A DNA stretch of 64,000 nucleotides from Atherix ibis (lineage: Eukaryota > Arthropoda > Insecta > Diptera > Athericidae): contig OY282606.1 of NCBI GenBank assembly GCA_958298945.1, positions 72,837,622-72,901,621 of the forward strand. The letters are read 5' to 3'. The position numbers and the translations under genes are program-made. The notes under the pieces were generated by a model. The model saw nothing but the letters and a program-made list of their open reading frames with translations. It ran no database searches and was not told the origin of the DNA. This document shows, piece by piece, positions 20,179-33,089 of this stretch. Positions within the stretch are counted from its first letter, which is position 1, and each line of letters begins with the position of its first letter.

Positions 20179-21456
20179 TTGCGTTGTCAAGAAAGTAATT
20201 TTGTTTTTTTTTTATAAAAATAAAAGCCGATTTTTTTATAGTGAATTAATATTTTATTCAATTAAATATTATCCAGTCTGATCCAATACCCTTTACCATT
20301 TTTCTGGTAGTAGCATGATTCCACGTTCATAAAATTTTTGTTCTTTCCTGGCAAAAAACTGATCCAAGTGATTTTTGACCTACTCATTTGAATCAAATGT
20401 TTTACCGTATAAAAAATGTATATAGATCGAAAAAAATGTTAATCGGAAGGTGCTAGGTCTAGAAAATATGGTGGGTGTGGCAGTATATCCCATCCAAGCT
20501 CTAAAAGATTTTGCCGAGTGATCAAACTTGTATGTGGTTTCGCATTACCCTGTTGGAACACTATACCTTTCCTATCGACCAATTCTGACCTTTTTTCTTT
20601 AAGTGAATCATTCAATTTGTCCAACTGATATTAGTAAACTTCAGAATTGATCGTTGTGTTGCTCGGTAGAAGCTCAAAATAAACGATTCCTTTGAAACAC
20701 CACCAAACAGATAGCATAACCTTTTTTTTGATGAATATTGGCCTTCGAAGTGCTTTGAGCCGGTTCATCTTTTCTACTCCAGGATCTTTTGCGCTTAAAA
20801 TTGTTGTAGACATCCCATTTCTCATCCCCAGTGATGATATGCTTCAAAAATGGATCATTTTCTTGGCGTTTAAGAAGTAAATCACAAACGTCAATGCGAC
20901 GCCACAATTTTTTTTCCGTAAGAAGATGAGGAACCCATATGTCGAGCTTTGAGATTAAACCTAGCGAATCAAACGATCACGAACGGTCGTATTCAATAAA
21001 TTTGATCTTTCAGCGATCTCACGAGTTGTTATTCGCCGGTTTGCATCAATTAATGCCTTATTGTGTCTTCATCAGCTTCAACTGGCCTTCCAGAACGTGA
21101 TGCATCTTCGAGATCAAAATTGCCGGATCAAAATTTTGCAAATCAGTTTTGGCACTGGTGCTTACTTAACACATCTTCTCTATACACATCGGATAATTTT
21201 TTTCTTGCTTGAGCAGCATTTTTATCTCTTCTATAGTAAAAAAGAAAATATGCCGAAAATGCTATTTTTAACTTTCCATATTTGAAAGGGTATCAACCAA
21301 AAAATACTGGACAGAATAAATCCAATTTTTTCACAAGCAAGCCTTACTATGTCAGCTGTCAAAATACATATGATTATGTGGCTTAAGTGTGAAGTTGATT
21401 GTAAAAAAATACAATTAAGTCCTCTGTTGTGGGGTATTACTTTCTTGACAACCAAA
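20179..21456 (-). mobile_element. mariner (family I) copy 3
   Basis: A 1,278-bp element with left end TTGCGTTGTCAAGAAAGTAA and an inverted right end, flanked by TA at 20177-20178 and 21457-21458. It is colinear with the copy at 6293-7538. The terminal repeats have diverged in the same way at both ends (GTTGTCAAGAAAG instead of GTTGTCCGGAAAG), suggesting this copy belongs to a slightly different sublineage. Confidence 0.93.
20254..21279 (-). pseudogene. mariner transposase, broken (family I copy 3)
   Basis: Fragments of the transposase are visible. 20674-20907 holds the first catalytic region (HIITGDEKWDVYNNFKRKRS). 20439-20624 holds the second and third regions, with QQGNAKPHT in place of the catalytic Asp and a changed PYFLDLAPSD. 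The same Asp-to-Gly change occurs in the copy at 2179. Frameshifts separate the pieces. Confidence 0.85.
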
Positions 21457-21458
21457 TA

Positions 21459-23243
21459 GATTCCTTTTATTATATAATTTTATTATTAGTCTGGAGTTAT
21501 ATGGGCAGAGATAAATTAGATAATTTTAGAGTTGATAGCACAATATCATTAACATCTGAGCTAATAGAAGTTCTCATAATTAAACGAAAACTTCTTTGCG
21601 AGTTTTCAGATTTTTATAGTTGAAATAAGCTGATAATTATCTTTTCAAATAGCCTTAAAATAAATAGTCTTAAAACAGGCCTAGTATCATGCAATAATAT
21701 TTTCTAAGTATTGTCATTTTACCCTCACTCAAATCAAAGATTCCATTTATGAATTAAGCAAACTTTTACGTAATGATGATACTCTTTATTTCTTTAAAAC
21801 AATTTTTTTTTAAATTTTACTCACCAAAAAAAAGGAATTTGCCTTCACCTGAAGAACAAAAAAGGACTTCTAAGAATCAATCGGGTCCAAAATTTAGTTC
21901 TACTAGATATGTTATATCTATAAATATATTTACTTCAACAACAACAAAATTATTTTCAATTGCAAACAAAGTTTGGGAATATTTAAATAAAAAATGTTAT
22001 TTATACTCGCAATAACTAATATATTATAATTAGGGCAATTATTAACTGAAGTCCTAACAAAATATAATAAAATTTGAATAAAAAAAAAATTTTGAATATA
22101 TTTTAAGAAAGTTTAATATTTTACTCCAACGTTAACGATCATAAGTAGCCTATGAAAACTACTAAAGTCTATTTTTCCAGGGGATACGAGTCCCCAGAGG
22201 CATAAATGACAACAAATACTCGTAAATACCAAATAATTACATCAACTTGACATCCAAAAATATGTAATGTGCATTGTTGTTATAAACGATATAATAAAAA
22301 AATTTTCCTCATGATAAAATTCCATAAAAGATTTTTTTTAGGTGATAAGCCTATTTGGCAGTAAATAAAAAAAATACTTTAATGTCGACCTATGTAAACA
22401 TGTCATTTAGGTAACTTGACATATACAATACTCGTATGATATTTGTTAAAGGACTCATGATGGATGGTGTATACCTTTATGACTTCAAACAATTACCGGC
22501 CTTTATTCTATACTGACGTGGAAGGCATCATGATATGACGGACTAGTTTTTTTTATGCCATACATTTGTAATCGTATACCATTGCGCGGTATTGCTTTAA
22601 TTTGTTATTATTGAATGATTACTGAGATTATAACTTATTATTATTAGTTTTTTTTTGTTCTGACATGGCATAAATTGCCCATAGCTAAAATATCATTAAA
22701 GAATATTTGATTACCCTTTTGATCAGAATAAGCTTAAATGAATATCTTATAGATGAAAGTTGTACTCTGTTTACAGATTATGTGAATAAATTTAAAACAT
22801 TAGATTAATGAGATTGGAAACCCCACAATAGATATTTTTCCGAGATGTTGATTTAAAATTTGACATGATCCTAATCAAACGATTTAAATTTACTTTTGCT
22901 TTTTAAATAATATGAACATTTAAGCTTATTTGTTCAAATTAGGTTACATTGATATAGAAAAGTGTAATGGAATATACATAAGCTGAAAAATGTATATTCC
23001 ACTGTAGAAAGTTTATAATGTATGAAAAATAGTACCACAACAGAAATAAGACCCAAAAACCGTGTTATTTTTCATGAAATATGATATTAAGCTAAATATA
23101 AACGGAACCACAAGGGAAACATTTTTACAAGAGGAGGAGATATGCATAATGGGAAGTACAGGAAGATCAACTCTACAGTAAACATAAAATTAGAAAAGTA
23201 CAGCATGATCAATTCTGCAGTAAACATAAGACAGAAAGATGTA
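21459..23243. other. AT-rich non-coding DNA
   Basis: No recognised protein or RNA. The open frames at 21429-21623 and 21773-22015 are low-complexity. A duplicated motif around 23130-23230 (two versions of ACAGTAAACATAA with GATCAAYTCT) is the only internal repetition noticed. Confidence 0.55.
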
Positions 23244-23799
23244 TAAGGTGGACCATATAAAAGTTCCACTTTAAAATGATAGACCATTTAAAAACTAGTT
23301 TATTTTTTTTTTAATTTCCGGTTTGATTAGAAAGATTAAACCTTGAGATTTAATAATGAAACACAACATCATTCCCAGAAAACTGGGAAATATTGAGAAC
23401 TTTCGAAAACCGGATAATCAGCCGAAATTCTGATATCAATTGGCCGCTTTGAAGCTGTGATTTGAGCCCGTTGGATTATTTTCTGTGGGGAGCCGTCAAG
23501 GATAAATATTACGCAAGCCTTCCAGAGATAATTGAGGTCTTGAAACACGAAATCAAAATTGCCATTAAAGAGATACAGGCCCAGACAATCGAAAATGTAC
23601 TGAAAAATTGGGTCGACCGAATGGGGTAATTTAAGGCCAGCCGTGGCAGTCATTTAAATGATGTTGTATTTTATTCTTAAATTTCAAGGTTCAATCTTTT
23701 TAATAAAATCGGAAATTAAAAAAATATACACTAGTTTTTTTCTTATTTACTTTTTAAAATGCAACTTTTAAATTTGCACCACATATATGGTCCACCCTA
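23244..23799 (+). mobile_element. small TIR transposon remnant with transposase C-terminus
   Basis: The ends read TATAAGGTGGACCATATA and, inverted, TATAGGGTGGACCATATA, each next to a TA. Inside them a second inverted stretch of about 80 bp matches (TTTTTTAATTTCCGGTTTGA side and its complement), so the terminal repeats are long, about 130 bp. The core on the + strand reads LSPLDYFLWGAVKDKYYA and later NWVDRM near 23461-23640, the C-terminal end of a Tc1/mariner-superfamily transposase with its third catalytic Asp. About 1 kb of the parent is missing, so it is a deletion derivative. Confidence 0.85.
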
Positions 23800-23801
23800 T
23801 A

Positions 23802-24150
23802 TTAAAAAGAAAGTAACACATAAACTCAATCACAATATAAATTGAACAAGAGATAATATGGTGTATTGTCAAATCATATTATGCCAAATAATAGTATTAT
23901 GTTATGAGAAAGGAACAAGAACCATATAATTTTATAAAAATCAAATTTGAAATTTTTTTTAACGAATGATTTGCATATTGAAATGTGATATGTCTTCAGG
24001 TACCAGGACACATTTGAATAAATTTGTTGCTATTCTCACTGGAGAAAAGCTATGCCAACTTGTTCTTGCAGTTATCGCAAACATATTTCATCTATTAACG
24101 AAATAGTAAATATTACCTTGACCAATTTGTAGACACACAAACTATTTAAA
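23802..24150. other. AT-rich spacer, nothing recognised
   Basis: No frame or repeat I can support lies between the small TIR element and the LINE scrap that follows. Confidence 0.55.
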
Positions 24151-24152
24151 TA

Positions 24153-24350
24153 ATGCGATTTTTGCTATCTAGTCCTAAACTAATAGCTTTATCAAAATTC
24201 TGGACCCAAGAACTGTTTAAAATCCGAATTAGTCATGCCGATCTTATTTGTAATTACCCATTTTGGCAACCATCTCGTTCTATCTGCCAGTCCTGTGGTA
24301 CTCATCGCATGGTACAATGCATCAATATCTTTCTCAAGTCTACTTTATAA
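24153..24350 (+). mobile_element. non-LTR retrotransposon scrap (C-terminal region)
   Basis: The 65-codon frame reads FKIRISHADLICNYPFWQ followed by ICQSCGTHRM. This resembles the end of Jockey-group polyproteins, where an R-x-R-I-G-H motif precedes a Cys/His cluster. A similar stretch (PICQSYGVHLTIPLAE) is at 33130-33230 on the other strand. It is small and decayed. Confidence 0.6.
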
Positions 24351-26980
24351 GACTGGCATGCTTAATAAAGCTATAACATCTTACTCACTCCTAACCCAAT
24401 GACCTCATGGTGGTTGCGCTATAAAATATTCCCTGGAATACGACTTAAAGATCATATAAAAACAAAAAAATGGGACGGATCTCAAGCAAACAAAGTAAAC
24501 GTAAAAATTGAGAGCCCTTCGAAAAATTCAGGGATTAAAAAATAACGTATTAATGGCATGATAGAGTTGTTGTAGAAGAATGAGGCTATTTGGCTAGAAA
24601 ACAGTATCACCCTCGGTGTCTTTATGACCAACGCCCACGCCTAGCTCCAGAATGTCTTCATTCTAACTTTAAATGTTTCGACTTAAAAATAAATTGTATC
24701 TTATTTTCGTAATTCACACGAACATTTTCGATATTTAAGAGCTTTTTTGAGCTTTTATTACCGAAAGCTCTTTAACCTGACCTAATATGTTGAAAAATCC
24801 GTCTCCCTCTGAACTTACCTCAATATTTTAGAATTTTTATGAAATTTTTTTAGTGAATTTTATTACAAATCCAAATTTAAATACTAACCAATCCAAATTC
24901 ATATAAATTTTGTAGAATATTTGCGAAAAAATCCAAATGGTAAGGCTTTACTTTCTCACAATTGTTTGCTAGTCAATAGGTTCTCACAGGATATTGATGT
25001 GAAAAATTAATTATTTGCAGATAAAACTGAACTAAGCAAGTACCTCATAATATTTAATATGATTGCAAATAAAACAAAAAATAGTTTTTATTTATTGAAC
25101 AACTTGTCCAACACATGTCAGCTAAAAGGTAAACGGTACACTTTCCAAATATGGTTTTGAAGTCGTCATTCGGGGCAACAGTTTATCCTAGTTATTTATT
25201 CAATTGTCTGGTTAATACTTAATGCAACTGAATATGGAGTCTTGTTTGTAATGCACTTGTAATACGAATTTATTATTGTTTGAAAACTGATAACGATACT
25301 CTACTATATTCTGCTCGACATCATCGTGTCATTTTTATTTTAGGACAATTTAACCACCTTATAAAATGTCATATAATAGGCTAAAACTTCTGCTGACAAT
25401 CATATAATTCCCTTTTATTGAATAAGGGTTTTTTTTTATATGAAAATAATGTCTTTCGTATGATTGATATCCACTTGAACTCTAATCAAAGTTAAGTAAT
25501 GAGAAATTTCATATTTAACCAATTAGTGACATTATTAAAATGACAACCTGTCTTTGCAATTTGTGCAAAAATAAAACTTCCATATACCAAATGGTATTTT
25601 TCCAGTACAGTAGTTTTATAAAAAAAAAAAAAAATTGAAAATTGCTAGTTTTTTTAGGCCAGAGGAAAAATAGACAGTTTTTTGCTAGTTTAGCAAATAT
25701 TTATTATATTGCTTTGTACAATTTTCCACTTTAATATTTATTATTCATTTTGATAAATACTTTTTTGATTTTTATATGTCTTCCTACGGTTTGGAAATTT
25801 CCTGTGGTGCTAAAAAATGTTGTGTAAAAAATTTAGAAGAAGCTCACACATTTAAAATTCGCTTTAAACGCATAGGTAGTTTGAACGGTCTTTGCTTCGC
25901 AAAAGAATAAAAACGGAACCAGTCACAGTATGATATTGAATGAGCTCCAGGAGATAAACCGGTCAAGATAAACTTATAAGAACATGTTTGCGGAAGAATA
26001 CGAATCTGGCTTAAAAGGTTCCTTTCCACAAGGGACTGTTTCTGTAAAATCCTAAAAAACCCTAACTTATTCATCTAACCAAATTTTGAGAACAGGTGGA
26101 AGAGTAATATAACCAAATCTGGCGAAGATGGTTGTTATTAAACGATTTGAAACTTTAATTATGCCGATTAATATCATAATTGAATTAATAGGATTTTATA
26201 ATGGAAACAATACATTTTTCACCTTCATCTAATTTGTTCAAAAGCTTGATGTAAACATTAACCAGTGAACCGTTTTTTCTTTCTTTAGGTAATCAATTAA
26301 AAGAATTTCTTTCGCATCCTAAAAAACTGATGCCAACACATTTTCAGTCTTCGCCTTCGTCGATGCCCATTCCGTAACCAAATGTTTCAAGTATCTTTTC
26401 ATATTTAGGGAATAAAAGTGTACTCAAATTTTATCAAATAAGAATATGATATCCGGACTTGAATACGTTTCTACTTGGTATTTATCAGGGCACCTTTATT
26501 TAACGGTCTGATTTAACTATATAAAATATCTTTTTCCTAAGTTAGATGAAAATATCAAAAGAAATAAAAAGGACTCCTTTGAATAATGTGGAATTATTAT
26601 CCACTAAAAATAACTCCCTACAATTTTTATTAATTTAATCGCATTTGGACTTATTTAAGAAAGTGAATTGTCTTCGTAGTTGCTATTCTGGTAATTCCTA
26701 AGATTTGATCCTTTTAAAACGATATACGTTGTTGATCGTAACAATAACAGTTTTCATTTTAGAATTTTCATACGAATTAAAAAGTTCATCATGTTTAATT
26801 GCTTTCTTCCTTATTTCATCACAAACCAAATTAATTTACAAATCACGTTGGAGATCTTTATCTTTTATGTGTCATGGAACGTTTACTATACCACGTAAAA
26901 CTTTTTTAAGTATTTAGTTGCAAATTAAAATTTTATTCTGCCAATACTATAAACATTTTCTATACTTATTGTTAACTTAA
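24351..26980. other. AT-rich non-coding DNA
   Basis: No host gene recognised. The - strand frame 25844-26074 (76 codons) and + strand frame 26705-26917 have no family I know. The GC content rises slightly around 25840-26090, so an unrecognised mobile-element scrap is possible there. Confidence 0.5.
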
Positions 26981-26981
26981 T

Positions 26982-27045
26982 ATCTACATATGTATAATCC
27001 TTGATACCACTTAAGTTTGTTATCAAGGATCATACATATGTAGAT
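26982..27045. repeat. near-perfect palindrome, arms 25 nt, spacer 14 nt
   Basis: The left arm 26982-27006 begins ATCTACATATGTATAATCC; the right arm 27021-27045 is its reverse complement with one mismatch. It sits just outside the 3' edge of the Jockey relic and would form a strong stem. Confidence 0.9.
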
Positions 27046-27049
27046 CCTG

Positions 27050-29480
27050 TTGGGAAGGATAATATGAGCTGATATTGCGTTATTATAGCTTAATGCGGCA
27101 TAGATTTGTCCAGTTGTTGGTGTTAATTATTACATTCTGCACCTTTAAAGTGGCGCTTACAATAGATGAATCTCCCTCTATTATTGTAGTGTCATCTGCA
27201 AATGTAGCCACTACTTTTTCATCACTTTTATCTAATATCTTTCGTATACACATATAATGAATGCAGGAAAGGGTTTAGCACGCTGCCTTGAGCCACTCCT
27301 GATTTTATTTCTTTTAGGTCAGAATATTCATTGTTATAAACTCTCAACTGTATCTCTAAAATATATGAAGCGAACAGTTTAAAGAATTATTTTGAGAAGA
27401 CTTTATGTAGTTCATGCATAAATCGTTCCTGCCACTCCTTGAGAGCATACATTTTCCTTTTCTAGTGATTTTTTCACTTTATTGGTGATTCAATGTACAT
27501 GCTCTATAGTAGAGTATTTTTCTCTGAAGACAAACTGATGATACAAGGATCACTTCGCCGATTTCCAAAATTTGGCTACAAAGAACTGAAACTTTAGGTA
27601 GCCCACCTCTGGGAGTTCTTTTATGTACCGGCCAGTTATAAGATGAAATCCAGGAGCTTTTTCGGCAATTTTGTGGCTAATTTTTTTTTGTTATTTACTT
27701 TATTTGCATTTATAGCATTTTTCAGATGTGGTTTGAAAATATATGCTACATAATCATCAAAGAGGCTGACTTTTCGTTAGGACAGTCTACACATTTATTA
27801 TCTTTAGATTTTAGTAGCGGATTTTGAATAAAGGATCTTGTCAATCTTTTAGTAGCGTTCCATAGGAAGTAATATTAATTTTCTTCCTCTGTTAAATTTA
27901 TGAGATATTTGTTGATTGTTTTGTATTTTAAAATCACTGATTTATTATTTAGAATCCGTGTATCTGTAGGGTTTGCCATTTTCTCCAAGCTCTCCTTATC
28001 GATTTTAGTAGCTCATATATTTCAGTGGTAAAGCTTACTCTAAAGGTATTACTGAAAATTTCGTATGGTGTGTTTTCTTGCAGAGATTGCAGGTTAAGGT
28101 ACTGTGTGGGTTTACTACTAAATATATTTTATTGGCTAGTCGCGGAAGAGCTTCTTTGAGGATTAAGTTCCCTCAATAAGCTCTTCTGCGACTCTTTTCT
28201 TTGGGGAGAGCAAAGCTGCTCTCTATTACTATATGCTTGGAAGATATTCTCTTGGAAATAAAGAAATCAATCATACCAGAAATCTTTGTGATATCGGATG
28301 GCCAGTATATTGGTATTTCTGAGGAATGAAAATCAGATTTTTGTTCTCTGTTAGCAATATACAGTTCTCTACCTCTCGATTTAACTAGTCTAGAGCCCCA
28401 ATAAGGCTGTTTTGAGCTGAAATCCTCTTCTATGAAGTAGTGTGGTCCTAGACTTTCACACAGGTTAATATAGTCATATTTCTTAATTATCTGTGTCGGT
28501 AGACAGTATATGGTATTGCTGATATTTTAAAATCATTGATTGTAGTTTTAACAATTATTATTGTAACTTGCATCATATCAGTATACAAGTATTTTATTTT
28601 ACCTGCACCGCTGATCCACCTTTTGATTTGTTGACTGGATGTGGAGTGCGATAGCTTTTACTCCGCTTTCTAGAACGTATTTTTTATATTAATTTCCTCA
28701 GCGAGTGCTTTAAACAGTTTATGCTAGATTTCTAATCTTATCTCTGAAGGATAAGAAGTAGAGTATTTTTAAATGACTTTTTTTCTTCTTGTCTGAGATT
28801 TCTATTAATGAGTGAATATGTTTTGGCGTTTGAACTCTTGCACTTCTTTCGATTACTGGTTTGACTATTACTATCATCACTTCGTGGGTGTTTTGTTTGT
28901 CAGTAAAGCGAAAATTATTGGATTTGTCTGTCTAACAAGTGTAGATTAGTTTGTTTTGTCTAGTTTATTGTTCTTTTGCTATAATACAGGCTCCATAGCT
29001 TACTGGATAATTGCCTCTACAGACAAATTCTCTACTGCAGTAGTTTTTTATGTTCCAAAAAACCTGATAGCGTTTACATTTCTTCTCATTGGTTAAATTT
29101 TGACAGCTCTTCTCATTGTTAATTTAATAGTGAATATTTAATTTACAATTTCTGTATTGTACAAAGGAGCATAAAAATTTGAAGTCCTTTTTTGATAACG
29201 AATCTTTCTTTTTTTCTCATTTCTATAATTTCCTTTTTTATTATATTTTTCGCTTCTAGAATACAAAAGCCTTTATATGACAGATCTTGCATAGTATCTT
29301 TTTTTAATAAGCTGGATGAAACCGTCTCGCCATGACTTTCACGTGCCTACTAACTTTGTTCTCGCAAGAAAACCATATAATGAACATTATTTATAATATA
29401 GGAGCCATTTTTTGTCGTTCTGAACTTGACTCACTAGTCGCTTATGTCCTACTTCGTCTACATTAGGATAATGATCATAA
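27050..29480 (-). mobile_element. Jockey-type non-LTR retrotransposon relic (gag, endonuclease, RT)
   Basis: Read on the - strand from 29480 down, with many frameshifts. A gag-like part has a decayed CCHC knuckle (KCKRYQVFWNIKNYCSREF near 29070-29020). An apurinic endonuclease part follows (PYWGSRLVKSRGRELY near 28410-28365, then IYWPSDITKISGMIDFFISK near 28310-28255). Next come RT motifs GVAQGSVLNPFL near 27290 and the catalytic FADD in VVATFADDTTIIEG near 27210-27170. The order gag-EN-RT and the wording are diagnostic for the Jockey clade. No frame is intact. A palindrome (28138-28193) interrupts the RT region. Confidence 0.85.
28138..28193. repeat. palindrome inside the Jockey relic, arms about 24 nt, spacer 9 nt
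   Basis: The left arm 28138-28161 starts AGTCGCGGAAGAGCTT; the right arm 28171-28193 is its reverse complement with two substitutions and one base indel. The spacer is ATTAAGTTC. Confidence 0.88.
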
Positions 29481-32400
29481 TTTTATATAATTTTCAGATA
29501 AAAATTTCTTTTATTAACAATCAAAATTTCTACTTTCTCCCTTTTCAAAATTATGAAAGATAATTATGCATTCCAGACACTAAAATCGCCTTTCATGTAG
29601 TATGAAGGATTTAATTATATATATGAGAAAATGATTTTTAAGTTTAAGGCTTTATTATAAGCGAAAAAAAGAGATGATGATAATATGATGGGACTGGACA
29701 GAGAAAGTTTCCAAAAGTCGACCATAGAGCTTATCATTAAAAATTAATTTGAAAAGCATTCTAATATCAGAAAAAGATAACACCAAAGCTTAAGACATTG
29801 TTATTTCTTAATTCAATCAGACAAAATGCAAAAATTAGTTTATTTGGAAACCCATAGTTAATTGACTTTGAACTAGACAATTTTTGTACACAGTTGTGGT
29901 TTGACTGTAAACCCCAGACTTGGTAATATTTGAATTGAAATAATATGGAAAAGTAATTCAAAATTCCTAAAAGTATTGAAAAAGTGATTTTATTAAAAAT
30001 TTATAGGAAAAACAAATTTTAAATCTTACAGCGAATAAATCAAAAGCTAGTATATACTGTCTTTTAAGTGCACCTTTCCATTGATCATAAGAAAAATATA
30101 AAAATACAATTAAATATTTAAATTTTGCCATTTATCAATACTCTAAAAAGGTGAAGGAAAATATAAAAAAAAACCTTTTAAATACTAAAAAGTAATAGCA
30201 GCTCATGTGCATGAGGTGCTATTATTTTTTAGTATTTGAAGGGTTCTATACCTCATGCGCTATCTTTTGACCATCATTCTTTTAACTATACAACTGCCAT
30301 CGTTTACTTTACGATGTTTACATATTCTTAACTGGGCATAAAACCGATCTTCATAAATTCTCTCATGTCACAGCCATTAAGTTTCGTTTGTCATTCAAAT
30401 TCCAATCGGGTCCGGGTAACGATAACAGTCATCGTGCCTATACTGAAGTGAAACTCGTTACTTTAAAAAAAAAAACTTATAATTACCCAACTATAATCGA
30501 ACTGAATAGGATAGAATAATGTACCAAAATACACTATACTATCGAAAGTCAAGGCATCACCCAAAATTTGAAACAGAAAACCTAATTTGAATAACAATGC
30601 AAAAAAGGACTTATAATGCAAATAAGAACATTATTCTTTTCAGTTAATATAATTTTTTTTCTGTGTATTACTTCTCGCTTTTAAATCAATTTTTCATTGA
30701 TCAAAAAATTATTTTTTTTCAAAATACTACCCCCTTTGAAGTACTAGAACTGCTGGTGCAATCTAGTAGTTGAACTGGAAAAAATTACAAAAATAAACGT
30801 TCAAATGGAGTGGTATGATGATAGGAAGTAATTTTTTTTATTTCTCTCGTTTGAGTCTACTTTTATGTGTGTTGATGCCAAATTCTAACTATGAGAGGTA
30901 GTAGCTGGTGGATAACGAGTTACCCTTTGATTTTTTTTCTTTTATACCATCCTCGCTTCATCATATAATCATTATTTTACATTACAACCCTTCACTTCAA
31001 AATTCTGCAAATTCATACACATACGCACTTCTCACCCCTTTACGAACATATTCCCTTGAAGTTGATTTAAATGAGTTGAGTTGAGCGGAACATTTAAAAT
31101 TTATAGATTCTGTTGTTCCATATAGTTCAGTGAGCCTCTAAAGTTTTGGCATAAACTAACAAAACGTAACGAGTCTTTGTTAAAAGAATACGTGTAGATA
31201 CATTGGGAAAAAACACTTGCAACGGTTTATTTAGTAGCCCTTAGGGCATACACAGACAAGTAAATGACTTTGGGATGAATTTACAATACAGATTCGTTGT
31301 CATCATCATCAAGATCATCATAATCGTCATCGTTATCATATGTTATTTTTCAGTACAAAGTTTCGAAGAAAGAGATGAATTTAGAAATGGTTCTTTCCAT
31401 AATGAAATGGATCTAAAATTGAAACTTCTTTTCATCTTTTTGTAGAAGCTTTTTTTAACAGTTCAGTAATACTCTGTATACGAGTATTAAGTATTATTTA
31501 AGAGATCATAGAAATTTCCTAAAATAAACCGACAATTTTATTTAAACGAATTCACCAACTAGTGGTTTTTTTTATACTTTATCAGGGATTTAATTTTTAA
31601 AAAGATTGGAGTGATTCAAGAGCTGAGTTTGTGAAAACAAAAAAAAACTATTTACGAATTGTTAGGGTGAAAAATTCGTCTATAAATAAAATCAGAAGAA
31701 TATTTTTGCAATTACAATATAAAGTCTATTTTTTATTTAAAAATATTTGCTATTTCGTCTTTATCATATAGTATTTTAAAATGTCATAGCGCATTTTTCA
31801 ACTTTTTTATTTCAATTCTAGTTTGGAAATCAGAATTAATTTTTAATAATTAGTTTGAATTTAAAGGTCCATATTTAGCAAATTATAGCTTGGATCAAAA
31901 ATCTTAATGGGAAATTAAACCTTTTTCACTTTAATAATAACCAAATAATAAAGATAATCCTTCTTGAATAATAGCAATTGATAATAATATTCCTAAACTA
32001 GTTCTCGCAAAAATTAAATAACAAAATCAAACTACCTAATGATTTTGTCACAGATAATCTCTAATCATTGGCTAAACATTTGCACCAACATACAACAAAA
32101 AAAAAATAATCCTCAAAACCGAAAACATAAACTTGTCGTGGCAATAATCTCTTAAATATTGACAAAAGCGATTTTACAGGATTTAAGCTTTAAAATGAGT
32201 TCAAACACAAATCATATCTTATACTCTGACGGATGGAATATAAGCAAAAAATACAAACTGACATAAATAAGAGAATTGCATACTCTAAAAGGATACTACT
32301 AAAAATAACAAGCAAGAAATTATGAACTACATAAGGGATGGTAAAGTGTGTAAACGAACCGAAGATGAAAGAAGGAAGGGTGTTATATAAAAAAGGATAC

Positions 32401-33085
32401 AACCTCGTTACATGTTTTACAATTTAAAGTTAAAGCGCAACACAATCTACGCGTTATAATATCGAACCAGCATAGCGAATTTTTAATCTGACAGCAAAAA
32501 AAGGGTTTGAAGCCCAACAATTCTTTTTTTAGTCTAAATCAATTCCTTTAGTTAGGGTTGAAAATTGTTGTTCTCGTTTGGAATTTTCTGACACACTTAC
32601 AAAAATTATTGATGTTCGGTTTCATATATTTATCTTCTATGATTTGTTAAATAAACAAAACTTAAAATGCCTTAATCGTGTTAAAGAAGATTATCTATGA
32701 AAGCAATGAATTATTTATTATTTTCTATTACATTTTTTTCTTTACTTAATAATTCGTTGATTTCATATACCATATAAGCATAGTTATTTATGGAAATTTG
32801 TAATTAAAATTATTATGGAAATTTGTAAATTAAAATCATGTACCGGACATAAAAATATCGTATCTGTAATAAATGTTATTGTTTATTTTTGTAAGGTCTC
32901 AAAAACATGTGCCAGGGGCCATATCTAAACACCACGACCACGAGGTAATTTGGCGTCTTAGGTATGATGGCCTAAATGGTGAAGTTAGTGACATTTGGGA
33001 ACTCTATTGTATTAATTTAGAAAGGGGAAGAAGAGTATGTACTATATTTTGGGAAGTAAATTTGTTTGTGTAAATAGGTTAAAGG
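29481..33085. other. AT-rich non-coding DNA with one hairpin
   Basis: No gene recognised over 3.6 kb. A CAT/ATC-rich patch lies near 31297-31345. The palindrome at 30174-30242 is listed separately. The open frames at 29767-29961, 32190-32402 and 32873-33073 show no domain. Confidence 0.55.
30174..30242. repeat. near-perfect palindrome, arms 33-34 nt, spacer 2 nt
   Basis: The left arm 30174-30207 (CCTTTTAAATACTAAAAAGT, then AATAGCAGCTCATG) pairs with 30210-30242 with three or so mismatches. The size would suit a microRNA precursor stem, but the loop is almost absent, which argues against one. Confidence 0.9.
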
Positions 33086-33089
33086 GCGG

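Noticed and set aside
30174..30242. microRNA gene
   Set aside because: The loop of 2 nt is too small for a normal precursor and there is no evidence of conservation.
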